This document shows, in pieces, positions 47,792 through 54,888 of a stretch of 64,000 nt of DNA. This stretch comes from Tropicimonas aquimaris. GTDB taxonomy: Bacteria > Pseudomonadota > Alphaproteobacteria > Rhodobacterales > Rhodobacteraceae. The stretch spans positions 1 to 64,000 of the forward strand of contig NZ_JBHTJT010000021.1 in NCBI RefSeq assembly GCF_042676185.1, read 5' to 3'. A program made the translations under genes and the position numbers. Numbering within the stretch: position 1 is the first letter of the stretch; each line of letters opens with the position of its first letter. Under the pieces are notes generated by a model. It did no database searches, was not told where the DNA came from, and worked only from the letters and a program-made list of their open reading frames with translations.

Positions 47792-48696
47792 TCAGGCATT
47801 CGCGTGCCGTTCGGTGGTTTCGGAGGCCCATGACTGACGACTTGTGCGCTCGCCAGGGCTAACGCGAGGGGAGCCTTTCTCCGGGCGCAGGAAAAACGCG
47901 ACCGAGCGGCGATCCCCGCGCGGAGGCAGAACCCGGTGCAGCGGGGCGGAATACCGGCCTCCGGACCATTCCTGCAGGCAGGCGCCGACATTCACCACGA
48001 TCACGCCCGGCACATGCGGCACGTCGATCCAGTCGTCTTGCTCTGCGGACCAGACCTGCAGCCCCGGCTCTCCATCTGTCAGCAGCAGCGTCAGAGCTCC
48101 CTGGTCGACATGCGCCCCGGCTCCCATCTCGCCCGCGAGCCCGCGAGCCCGCGCGACGGCGGGTAATGTATCAGGCGCAGACTCGCGTCCGGCTTGCGGA
48201 ACCGCGCGTCGAACCAGCCCTCGGGAAAGCCGAGATCGGCGGCGATGGCGCGGTGCAGCGCCAGCGACAGCGCCTGCGCGGCGTTGAAGTAGTTCAGCAT
48301 GATTTCGCGGAACTCGGGCAGGTCGGGCCAGACATTGGTGCCGCGATAGGGGGTTCCCCAACGCATCTGCGGCGCGGCACCAGGTGTTTCCGGCCCGATC
48401 CCGAAGGATTCCCGGCGGTCAGGGTGCGGATTGTCCGCCGTGCTGCTTTCGGTGCCGATCTTGGACCAGCCGCGATCCTTGGGCCGAGAAGGCAGGGAAA
48501 GGGTCCGTTTTTCGGCTTCCGTGAGCTCGAAAAGCTCACCAGCCGCGGCAAATGTCGCCGAGACAAGCGCGGGATCGATCCGATGGCCGGTCAGAAGGAA
48601 GAACCCAGGTGTCTTGCAGGCCGCGCCCAGATCCGCCAGAAAACCGGCCCGGTCGCGCCCGGTCGAGAAACGCTGCCAGTCAAGTGTCGGGATCAT
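47792..48696 (-). pseudogene. Isopenicillin-N-synthase-like 2OG-Fe(II) oxygenase, frameshifted
   Basis: The first about 180 codons from 48696 (MIPTLDWQRFSTGRDRAGF ... ASLRLIHYPPSRGLAG) give the N-terminal half of an isopenicillin N synthase-like oxygenase. The second half, with GAHVDQGALTLL (metal His and Asp), SAPLHRVLPP (second metal His) and RRSVAFFLRP (2OG-binding Arg), is in another frame down to 47792. The two frames meet in a tandem 8-bp repeat at 48131-48153. Removing one 8-bp unit restores one frame of 298 codons through PPSRGLAGEMGAGAHVDQG. So the gene is either recently broken, phase-variable or a sequencing artefact. Its substrate is unknown. Confidence 0.8.
48131..48153. repeat. 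8-bp tandem repeat at the frameshift
   Basis: GCCCGCGA occurs at 48131-48138 and again at 48139-48146, and is followed by a partial third copy GCCCGCG (48147-48153). Loss of one unit would repair the reading frame of the surrounding oxygenase gene, so the repeat is probably the cause of the frameshift. Confidence 0.9.
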
Positions 48697-49036
48697 TCGG
48701 TAGCCTCCTCTATCCGCAATAGGACCTGACGCACGTTAGACAGCGTGTGGCGGCGGGCAGGAAGGGAGTTGTCCTACCCGCCGCATTCGGTCAGTCGTCT
48801 CTATCGGAGGTCCACTGACGCGTTGTCCTCGTACGCACCAAGTCTGTGACTCCACGGTAGCGCGAACGGCGCGAATTGAGGCAATCGGAATGTCTCCGAG
48901 CCTCGAAGGAATTTTCGCATGGCATTCAAGTTGTGCAGTCGCGACCTTGTATGGCGCGCGCATTGGGCGATGTTTGTCCCGCGTCTGGGGCAGGACCGCT
49001 TTTGTCCGCGTTTAAGCTACGCTAGACAGCACAAAC
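48697..49036. other. Divergent spacer with an interrupted inverted repeat
   Basis: No gene is evident in the 340 bases between the oxygenase and mnmH starts. A stem can form from GCGGCGGG (48750-48757) with CCCGCCGC (48777-48784), extended by GGA (48760-48762) and TCC (48772-48774). There is no T-run, so it may be an operator or RNA structure rather than a terminator. Promoters for both genes must be here but I could not place them firmly. Confidence 0.45.
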
Positions 49037-50104
49037 ATGGCCCATGACCTGCCCGATCTTTCCCATCCGCTGAGTCTGCCGTTCGACACGGTAATCGACG
49101 TGCGCTCTCCCGCCGAATTCGCCGAGGATCACGTGCCCGGCGCGATCTCGCTTCCAGTCCTGTCGAACGAGGAACGGGCCGTCGTCGGCACGATTTACAA
49201 GCAGGAGAGCCCATTCCGCGCCCGCAAGGTTGGCGCCGCGCTGGTCGCGCGCAATGCGGCCGGCCATATCGAGGGTCCGCTGGCGGAGAAGGACGGCGGC
49301 TGGCGGCCGCTGGTCTATTGCTGGCGGGGCGGGCAGCGCTCGAATTCCTTCGCCTCGATCCTGAGCCAGATCGGGTGGCGCGCCGACGTGCTCAAGGGCG
49401 GCTACCAGAGCTACCGCCGCGCGGTCGTCGCCACGCTCTATGACCGGCCGCTGCCGCACCGGCTGGTGCTGATCGACGGTGACACGGGCACCGCCAAGAC
49501 CGAACTGCTGCACATGGTGGCGGCGCGCGGCGGGCAGGTGCTGGACCTCGAGGGGCTGGCCAATCACCGCGGCTCGGTGCTGGGGCCGCGCCCTGGCGGC
49601 CAGCCCAGCCAGAAGATGCTCGAAAGCCGGTTGGTCGAGGCGCTCGCCGCGCTCGACCCTGCCCGCCCCGTGCTGGTGGAGGCCGAGAGCAGCAAGGTGG
49701 GCGACCTGCTGGTGCCGCCGTCCATCTGGAGCGCGATGCGCGCCGCCCGCCGCATCCGGATGCAGGCAAGTGTGGAGGACCGCGCCCGCTATCTTGCGCG
49801 GGCCTATTCCGACATCTCGCAGGATCGGGAGGACCTCAAACGCATCCTGGGGCAGCTTGTCCGTCTGCAAGGCCGCGAGCGGGTCGCCGAATGGCAGGGG
49901 ATGGTCGATGCCGGCGCTTTCGAGGCGCTGGCCTTCGAACTGGTCACGCGCCATTACGACAGCCGCTATGCCAAGTCCCGCAGCGACGCGGGCGAACCGG
50001 CGGCGCGGCTCGATATTGCGCTCGACCCCGACGGGCTGGCGCGGGCCGCCGACCGTTTGGTGCCGCTGCTTGATGAGGTCGCGGGGCTTACAGAACTGCA
50101 ATGA
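49037..50104 (+). CDS. mnmH: tRNA 2-selenouridine synthase
   Basis: The 355-residue enzyme converts 2-thiouridine at the tRNA wobble position to 2-selenouridine using selenophosphate. It has an N-terminal rhodanese domain with the catalytic Cys in VYCWRGGQRS (C95), followed by a P-loop-like GDTGTAKTE (148-156), in which the usual GSGKT is GTAKT. It is convergent with selD, whose product supplies selenophosphate, and the two genes overlap by 17 bases at their 3' ends. Confidence 0.93.
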   Translation: MAHDLPDLSHPLSLPFDTVIDVRSPAEFAEDHVPGAISLPVLSNEERAVVGTIYKQESPFRARKVGAALVARNAAGHIEGPLAEKDGGWRPLVYCWRGGQRSNSFASILSQIGWRADVLKGGYQSYRRAVVATLYDRPLPHRLVLIDGDTGTAKTELLHMVAARGGQVLDLEGLANHRGSVLGPRPGGQPSQKMLESRLVEALAALDPARPVLVEAESSKVGDLLVPPSIWSAMRAARRIRMQASVEDRARYLARAYSDISQDREDLKRILGQLVRLQGRERVAEWQGMVDAGAFEALAFELVTRHYDSRYAKSRSDAGEPAARLDIALDPDGLARAADRLVPLLDEVAGLTELQ

Positions 50105-52265
50105 ACGGCGGACCCGTCACGATGCGACCGATGCGGGCGGCGGCGAAGCCCGCCTCGACCAGCGCGGCGAGCAGCTCGGTGGCATCGGCCTCGGGCACCG
50201 CCGCGAGTAGCCCGCCCGCCGTCTGAGGGTCGAACATCAGGTCGGCGCGCGGACCGTCCGGCAGGACCATCCGCTCCGCTACCTCGCGGTTGGCCGGGAA
50301 CAGCGTGGAACGCACCCCGGCGGCGGCCAGCTCTTCGGCATCCCGGTAGATCGGCACCGCGTCGAGCGTGATCTCGGCGCCGACGCCCGAGGCCTCGCAG
50401 ATCCCCATCAGGTGCCCGGCGAGGCCGAAGCCAGTGACGTCGGTCATCGCATGGGCACCGTGCAGGATCGCGGCCGCCGCGCCCTGCGGCTGTGCCATCG
50501 AGGCCAGCGTCGCCAGCACGTCGCGCCCCTGCGCCTTGCCCTGCATCTCGCCGGCCAGGACCGTTCCCGAGCCGACTGGCTTGGTTAGCAGCAGCACATC
50601 GCCGGGCTGCGCGCCCGCCAGCGTGATCGGCCTTTCCGACGCGAGCCCGGTGAGGGTGAAGCCCACCGTCAGCTCCGCGCCGACGCTTGTGTGCCCGCCC
50701 ACAAGTTCCGCGCCCTCGGACCGGAACACCTCCGAGGCGGTGTCGAGGATCTCGCGCAGTGTCGCCTCCTGCATTTCGTCGCGCATCCGGGGCAGGGTAA
50801 TGCTGGCCAGCGCCGCCTGCGGCCGGGCGCCCATCGCCCAGATGTCGCCGAGCGCGTGAACCGCGGTGATGCGGGCCAGCGCGACCGGATCCTCGGTGAA
50901 GGCGCGGATATGATCGGTGGTCAGCACCTGCCGCGCGTCGCCGAACGCCAGCACCGCCGCGTCGTCGCCGGGCAACGAGAGCACGTCGGACCGCTCGGGC
51001 GGCGGCAAGCCCGCCAGCGCCGCACGGAGCCGCGCCCCCGCCACCTTGGCCCCACAGCCACCGCAAAGCGGCTTGTCTCCCAGCACGGCCTCGACGCCCT
51101 TCGCATGGACAGGCGGCAACGGCGGCGGCGCCATCGCCGGCAGGTCATGAAACTTGCGCATGAAACTGCGGTCGATGTGGTCCTTCCAGCGCCAGAGCCA
51201 GCCGCCCGAGACGGTGATGCCGTTCTTGTCGGCCACCGCTTCCTTGCCGCCCATGGAGATCAGCTTGAGGTAGTCCTTCTGGGGCCGGAAGCGCTGGGGC
51301 CGGGTCCCGGCAAGTTCCGCGCGCAGGTTGGCGAACAAGATTGGCGCGGCGCGCACCGCGTAGACCCCGGCCTTGGGGCGCGGCGCGAACCCGAGATGGG
51401 CGCAATCCCCGCAGGCAAAGATCGCCGGGTCCGAGACGCTCCGCAGCGATGCATCGACGGTGATGTAGCCCTCGTGAAGGTCGAGTCCGGTGTCCTCGAT
51501 CCAGCCATGGGGCCGCGCCCCGGCAACCCCCAGCGTGAAACCGGAGGGAAGCGTGGTACCATCCCCGAACCGGACCGCGTCCCGCGCGACCTCGGCCACC
51601 TCGACACGTTCATGGAGCGCGACGTTTTCATGTGCGAGACGGTCGAGCAGAAGGTTGCGCGTCCGTCGCGGCATCCCGTCGAGCGCCGATCCGGCATCGA
51701 CCAGCCCCAGCCGCGGCTTGGCGCCAAGGGTTCGCAGCCGATGGCTCATCGCCAGCGCCAACTCCACCCCTGCCACGCCCGCGCCAATCACGCAGGTCTC
51801 CGGCGCCGCATCACCAGACGCGACCACCGCGCACCAGTCGCGCCAGGCCTCCGCGAACCGGTCGAGCGGCTTTGCGGCGATCCCGTGCTCGGCGAACCCG
51901 GGCAGGTCCGGCATCCGGGTGTGGATGCCGATGTCGATGGAACAGATGTCGTAGCGGACGTCGGGGTGGCCGGCGAGCTTCACTCGCCGCGCCTCCCGGT
52001 CGATGTCGACAGCCGCTCCGGCCACGATCCGCGCACCGGCAAAGCGCGCCAGCTTCACCAGGTCGATCTCCAGTTCATCGAGCCCGTAATGCCCGGCCAC
52101 ATACCCCGGAAGCATCCCGGAATAGGGCGCGGTGGGGCCCGGGTTGATCAGCGTCACGCGCACGCCCGGCAGCGGGCGCATCCCCCACATGCGCAGGACC
52201 AGCGCATGGGTGTGCCCTCCACCGATCAGGACGAGGTCGCGGGTCAGGGGCAGGGCGGCGTGCAT
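50088..52265 (-). CDS. selD: Selenide,water dikinase fused to an NADH-dehydrogenase-like module
   Basis: The 725-residue two-domain protein has a pyridine-nucleotide-disulfide oxidoreductase of about 375 residues (LVLIGGGHTHALVL, CVIGAGVAGVELAL, AIFACGDCAHLG) followed by a SelD domain. The SelD part has CGGCGAKV, which aligns with the GCGCK active site: first Cys and Lys kept, second Cys replaced by Ala. It also has LPGDDAAVL, TDVTGFGLAGHL and FDPQTAGGLL. It makes selenophosphate from selenide and ATP; the flavoprotein part may deliver reduced selenium (inferred). The ATG at 52265 fits the module start. Confidence 0.92.
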   Translation of the reverse strand: MHAALPLTRDLVLIGGGHTHALVLRMWGMRPLPGVRVTLINPGPTAPYSGMLPGYVAGHYGLDELEIDLVKLARFAGARIVAGAAVDIDREARRVKLAGHPDVRYDICSIDIGIHTRMPDLPGFAEHGIAAKPLDRFAEAWRDWCAVVASGDAAPETCVIGAGVAGVELALAMSHRLRTLGAKPRLGLVDAGSALDGMPRRTRNLLLDRLAHENVALHERVEVAEVARDAVRFGDGTTLPSGFTLGVAGARPHGWIEDTGLDLHEGYITVDASLRSVSDPAIFACGDCAHLGFAPRPKAGVYAVRAAPILFANLRAELAGTRPQRFRPQKDYLKLISMGGKEAVADKNGITVSGGWLWRWKDHIDRSFMRKFHDLPAMAPPPLPPVHAKGVEAVLGDKPLCGGCGAKVAGARLRAALAGLPPPERSDVLSLPGDDAAVLAFGDARQVLTTDHIRAFTEDPVALARITAVHALGDIWAMGARPQAALASITLPRMRDEMQEATLREILDTASEVFRSEGAELVGGHTSVGAELTVGFTLTGLASERPITLAGAQPGDVLLLTKPVGSGTVLAGEMQGKAQGRDVLATLASMAQPQGAAAAILHGAHAMTDVTGFGLAGHLMGICEASGVGAEITLDAVPIYRDAEELAAAGVRSTLFPANREVAERMVLPDGPRADLMFDPQTAGGLLAAVPEADATELLAALVEAGFAAARIGRIVTGPPFIAVL

Positions 52266-52371
52266 GGGCTCTCCTCGGGCTTCGGCGCATATCAAGCGAA
52301 GCCTGGTTCAAAGGTAAAGGGCAACCCGCGCAACGCCCGTCCGGCAGTGCCGGAAAATGGGCCGAATCCGC

Positions 52372-52400
52372 TTGACGCCCCGCGCCCCGTCAATTAAGTC
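52372..52400 (+). promoter_or_regulatory. Promoter of the tRNA-Met gene
   Basis: TTGACG (52372-52377) and TAAGTC (52395-52400) are separated by 17 bases. The tRNA begins 15 bases after the -10 box, giving a very short leader, which suits a stable RNA promoter. Confidence 0.6.
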
Positions 52401-52415
52401 CCGCCCACGCTTCGG

Positions 52416-52492
52416 GGCGGAGTAGCTCAGTTGGTTAGAGCAGCGGAATCATAATCCGCGTGTCGGGGGTTCAAGTCCCTCCTCCGCTACCA
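52416..52492 (+). tRNA. tRNA-Met (anticodon CAU)
   Basis: The 77-base cloverleaf has acceptor GGCGGAG pairing with CTCCGCT (the first pair is G-U), D-arm TAGCTCAGTTGGTTAGAGCA, anticodon arm GCGGA-ATCATAA-TCCGC with CAU at 34-36, T-arm GGGGGTTCAAGTCCC-type, discriminator A and encoded CCA. It resembles elongator tRNA-Met of alphaproteobacteria. A CAU tRNA could also be the lysidine-modified tRNA-Ile2, so the Met call is likely but not certain. Confidence 0.88.
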
Positions 52493-52624
52493 AGTTTTCT
52501 GTAAAGAAATAATAATTTCAATTAGTTGTGCTGCGCTCGGTGCGGCGGCAACCATTAATCCTACCATACTTGCTTTCGGAATTTCCTTTGTTCGTGCGCC
52601 CAACAGTGCCGGAGGTGCCGCCTC

Positions 52625-52894
52625 TCAGTCCCTCCTGAAGGGCACCACATTCTCTCCACCATAGAGGAACCCGCTGGCGCCTTCCTCTTCTAATGCTGTG
52701 AGCGCGGCTTCCAACGCCTCCGAGTCGGTCGGGAACTCATCGTCCTAAACGTGGGACGCTCCCTCTTCGTCCACGACTTCAAGCGTCCAGTAAGTGCTTG
52801 CCTCAAGCCGATAGATTTCGATGTCAAATGGGTGACCGTCGACAACAACCGTCTGGCTCTTGCCAGATGTCACCAAGTTAGCAATCTCTTCCAT
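52625..52894 (-). pseudogene. Small conserved-looking protein interrupted by an in-frame TAG
   Basis: From the ATG at 52894 (GGAGGG upstream) a frame of 90 codons runs to a TGA at 52625, with a single TAG at 52745-52747. The first 49 residues (MEEIANLVTSGKSQTVVVDG ... DEEGASHV) and the next 39 (DDEFPTDSEALEAALTALEE ... VPFRRD) look like one acidic protein. The TAG could be a mutated TGG (Trp). As it stands the product is 49 residues long. I do not recognise the family. It lies in the AT-richer, gene-poor stretch after the tRNA. Confidence 0.5.
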
Positions 52895-53053
52895 CGGTCC
52901 CTCCCGGCATGCGTCCTGCCAAATACCGTTACGGCAATCGGCGAATGGCCCGCAAGAGGAGCGCACGGAATGGTCATAGCATGCCACAGAATCGTCATGG
53001 CTCCGTCGCGGTGTCCTGCTATCCGACCGTCTCTTAAGGTTCGGAGCAACGTC

Positions 53054-53251
53054 ATGATGATCGAAGTGACGCATGACAAACAGGGGTATTTGGTCACCCA
53101 TCGAAATGGTGGGCGTGAAACGCTGGGGGCGGTTCGGTTTTGCGAGAGGGGCGACGCTGAAGATTTCGCCCAACTCTGGCGAGAGTGGCTGGGCGCCCAG
53201 TTGAAGGTTGCAACCGATCAGGCCGAACTTGGAGATATCAAACCGGAATAG
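53054..53251 (+). CDS. Small protein, unknown function
   Basis: The 65-residue acidic protein reads MMIEVTHDKQGYLVTHRNGG, then DAEDFAQLWREWLGAQLKV. GGAG lies 7 bases ahead of the ATG at 53054. It diverges from the interrupted gene at 52625-52894, with 159 bases for shared promoters. No family is recognised. A longer minus-strand frame overlaps it but lacks a ribosome site at its own start and reads less like protein. Confidence 0.45.
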   Translation: MMIEVTHDKQGYLVTHRNGGRETLGAVRFCERGDAEDFAQLWREWLGAQLKVATDQAELGDIKPE

Positions 53252-53385
53252 CTGGCAACGCAACATGTCTCCGGATTGCCGCCAGGAATGTAGACACAAC
53301 CGTCAGCCACGATCGGACGTCACTACGAGGCGGGACGCGCCACCTCCAGTGGACCTAGCCGGCTTTTAAGGCTTGCTTCATTTCC

Positions 53386-53550
53386 TCATAGATCGTTGGC
53401 ATCTGGGTCAAGCAAGATGACCCTGCGGCCCTGAATGTGGTCCTGGTCAGAGATTAACTCGCCGTCCGTTCCAATCCGGTTGGCGAGTACCACCAGCCAA
53501 ACATTGTCCGTCCGCTCTTCCACTCGTTCGATCCTGCCGCGAAGCCTCAT
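53386..53550 (-). CDS. 54-residue protein of the DUF5681 cassette
   Basis: The product begins MRLRGRIERVEERTDNVWLV and ends VILLDPDANDL. The ATG overlaps the stop of the upstream gene (ATGA, 53547-53550), supporting real translation. The start shares the MxLxxRIxxLE-type pattern with two other products of this cassette. No function is known. Confidence 0.55.
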   Translation of the reverse strand: MRLRGRIERVEERTDNVWLVVLANRIGTDGELISDQDHIQGRRVILLDPDANDL

Positions 53551-53888
53551 CCAATCATCCTTTCCAGGGTTTCGTCGCTCACCGAGATTGTCTCTGCCAG
53601 TTCTTTGGCGACACGCTCATCGGCGGCGGCCATTGCCACCATCAGTTCCGCATCCGTCATTTCCTCGACGGGCTTGTTGACCGCTTTCATCGCATACACG
53701 CGCCGCCTGAACTTGTCGGCTGTCTCGCCGGCCTCTCGTTTGATCTGGCCAAATTGCGAACCGACGATGGTGGCAAGGCTGGGCTCGGTGCCGTCGTGAT
53801 CCACAAAGTTCACGAAGACGACGTCTGGGAGTTGGGTATTGATTGGACTTCGTCGCTCCAGGTTTGTCAGTCGATGCTTGAGTGCCAT
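53547..53888 (-). CDS. 113-residue protein of the DUF5681 cassette
   Basis: The product begins MALKHRLTNLERRSPINTQL, continues with a beta-like PDVVFVNFVDHDG, and ends in an acidic helical region (EEMTDAELMVAMAAADERVA). I do not recognise the family. Its start lies within the end of a 37-codon frame and its stop overlaps the next start by 4 bases. Gene packing and size are like those of phage or mobile-element modules. Confidence 0.6.
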   Translation of the reverse strand: MALKHRLTNLERRSPINTQLPDVVFVNFVDHDGTEPSLATIVGSQFGQIKREAGETADKFRRRVYAMKAVNKPVEEMTDAELMVAMAAADERVAKELAETISVSDETLERMIG

Positions 53889-53980
53889 TGCTCGCTCTCC
53901 CACTGATCGTCATCTTCAAGCACTACTCCGCCAGCGGCATAGGCTGCATCGCGTTCCCTGTCGCTCATGTATTCGGTCAT
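53867..53980 (-). CDS. Possible 37-residue peptide of the DUF5681 cassette
   Basis: The product reads MTEYMSDRERDAAYAAGGVV, then LEDDDQWESEQWHSSID. The ATG overlaps the upstream stop by 4 bases (53977-53980). It is very acidic. It also overlaps the start of the 113-residue gene by 22 bases, so it may be a translational-coupling leader rather than a functional protein. Confidence 0.4.
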   Translation of the reverse strand: MTEYMSDRERDAAYAAGGVVLEDDDQWESEQWHSSID

Positions 53981-54351
53981 GTTACGGCCTCCGGTTCTGC
54001 CATGGAGAATACGTCGTCAGGCAGCAGTCCGACGTCTCTGAGACCTCGGGCACGCAGATCCACCATGGCCCGAAAAGTCTTGCCGGGTACGCCGCTGAGT
54101 GCGCTGAGTTCCTTGCACTTCGCCCACAGCGCGAAGTTGTGTTCTGCCGCTCCCAGCTCGTGGTGGCACATTGCTGCAATGGTGATGGGCGGCTGCCGTT
54201 CACACCATGCTGGCGTCATGTCCTCGCCGATAGTTCGCTCTGCGATGCGCGCCAGTTTAGCTCCAAGTTCTGCACGAACACCCGATCCGGCGTCGACGGC
54301 GCTCGCCTGCCTCGTCCGTTCGAGCTTCATCAGTCGATCAGCGAGCCCCAT
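53977..54351 (-). CDS. 124-residue protein of the DUF5681 cassette
   Basis: The product begins MGLADRLMKLERTRQASAVD and contains WCERQPPITIAAMCHHELG, then KTFRAMVDLRARGLRDVGLLPDD. The N-terminal M(G/A)LxxRLxxLER pattern is shared with two neighbours. The start overlaps the DUF5681 gene by 14 bases. Function unknown; a phage-module origin is inferred from context. Confidence 0.6.
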   Translation of the reverse strand: MGLADRLMKLERTRQASAVDAGSGVRAELGAKLARIAERTIGEDMTPAWCERQPPITIAAMCHHELGAAEHNFALWAKCKELSALSGVPGKTFRAMVDLRARGLRDVGLLPDDVFSMAEPEAVT

Positions 54352-54778
54352 TCTGCTCCTCCAGCGCCACGATGCGCGCTTCCAGTTCGGTGGTTTCCAA
54401 CGTCTTCCTGTAGCCTTCAATGAGAGCCATTACCGAAGCACCTTCCAATGGGGTTATCTCGCCCTCGGAAACTCCCCGCAGCACCGCTTGAGCCGCGGCT
54501 GCGGCGTCCAGGGCGGTATCCATGGGCGGAAGGTCGAAGGAGACCGGGGAGTCCTTCCTGATCGGCGCTATGCGCTCCAGACACAGACGCAAGGCCGTTG
54601 CGTCACCTTCCAGTGCCCTCTCAACCGCCTTGCGAGTGAGCGCCTCGGCATCGTTGCCGAGGATTGCTTCGACCGCTCTCGTCACCTTGTGGCGTGCGCC
54701 CTTCGGTCGGCCTGGGTTCCCCGGGGCGAACTTGCCGCTTGCGTCGGTGTACGTATTGCCCGCGTTGTTTCGCTTCAT
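54338..54778 (-). CDS. DUF5681-type protein, probable phage-related
   Basis: The 146-residue protein has the DUF5681 signature GKFAPGNPGRPKGARHKVTR at about residues 16-35, followed by an alpha-helical stretch (ILGNDAEALTRKAVERALEG) and a C-terminal coiled-coil-like end (TTELEARIVALEEQNG). DUF5681 proteins occur in alphaproteobacterial phage and prophage regions, often near terminase genes; none is seen here. The ATG at 54778 was chosen; a TTG four codons upstream is possible. It heads the minus-strand cassette and lies 86 bases from the IS66 end. Confidence 0.75.
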   Translation of the reverse strand: MKRNNAGNTYTDASGKFAPGNPGRPKGARHKVTRAVEAILGNDAEALTRKAVERALEGDATALRLCLERIAPIRKDSPVSFDLPPMDTALDAAAAAQAVLRGVSEGEITPLEGASVMALIEGYRKTLETTELEARIVALEEQNGAR

Positions 54779-54888
54779 TGCCCTGCTCAACTACAACGAT
54801 CTAATGGTATTATAATACCCCATGTGACGTTGTGAGAAAAGCCCATCGTAGAGCGCGAAACGAAGTAAGCATCCGGCGTAGGCCGTGG

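Noticed and set aside
52474..52636. Repeat of the tRNA 3' end (AGTCCCTCCT at 52474 and near 52628) as an attachment site
   Set aside because: Only about ten bases match and the flanks differ; this can be chance.
52745..53299. A 184-codon minus-strand frame spanning the small + strand gene
   Set aside because: Its good ribosome site is at the internal ATG at 52894; the upstream part is antisense to a better-supported + strand gene and reads like random sequence.
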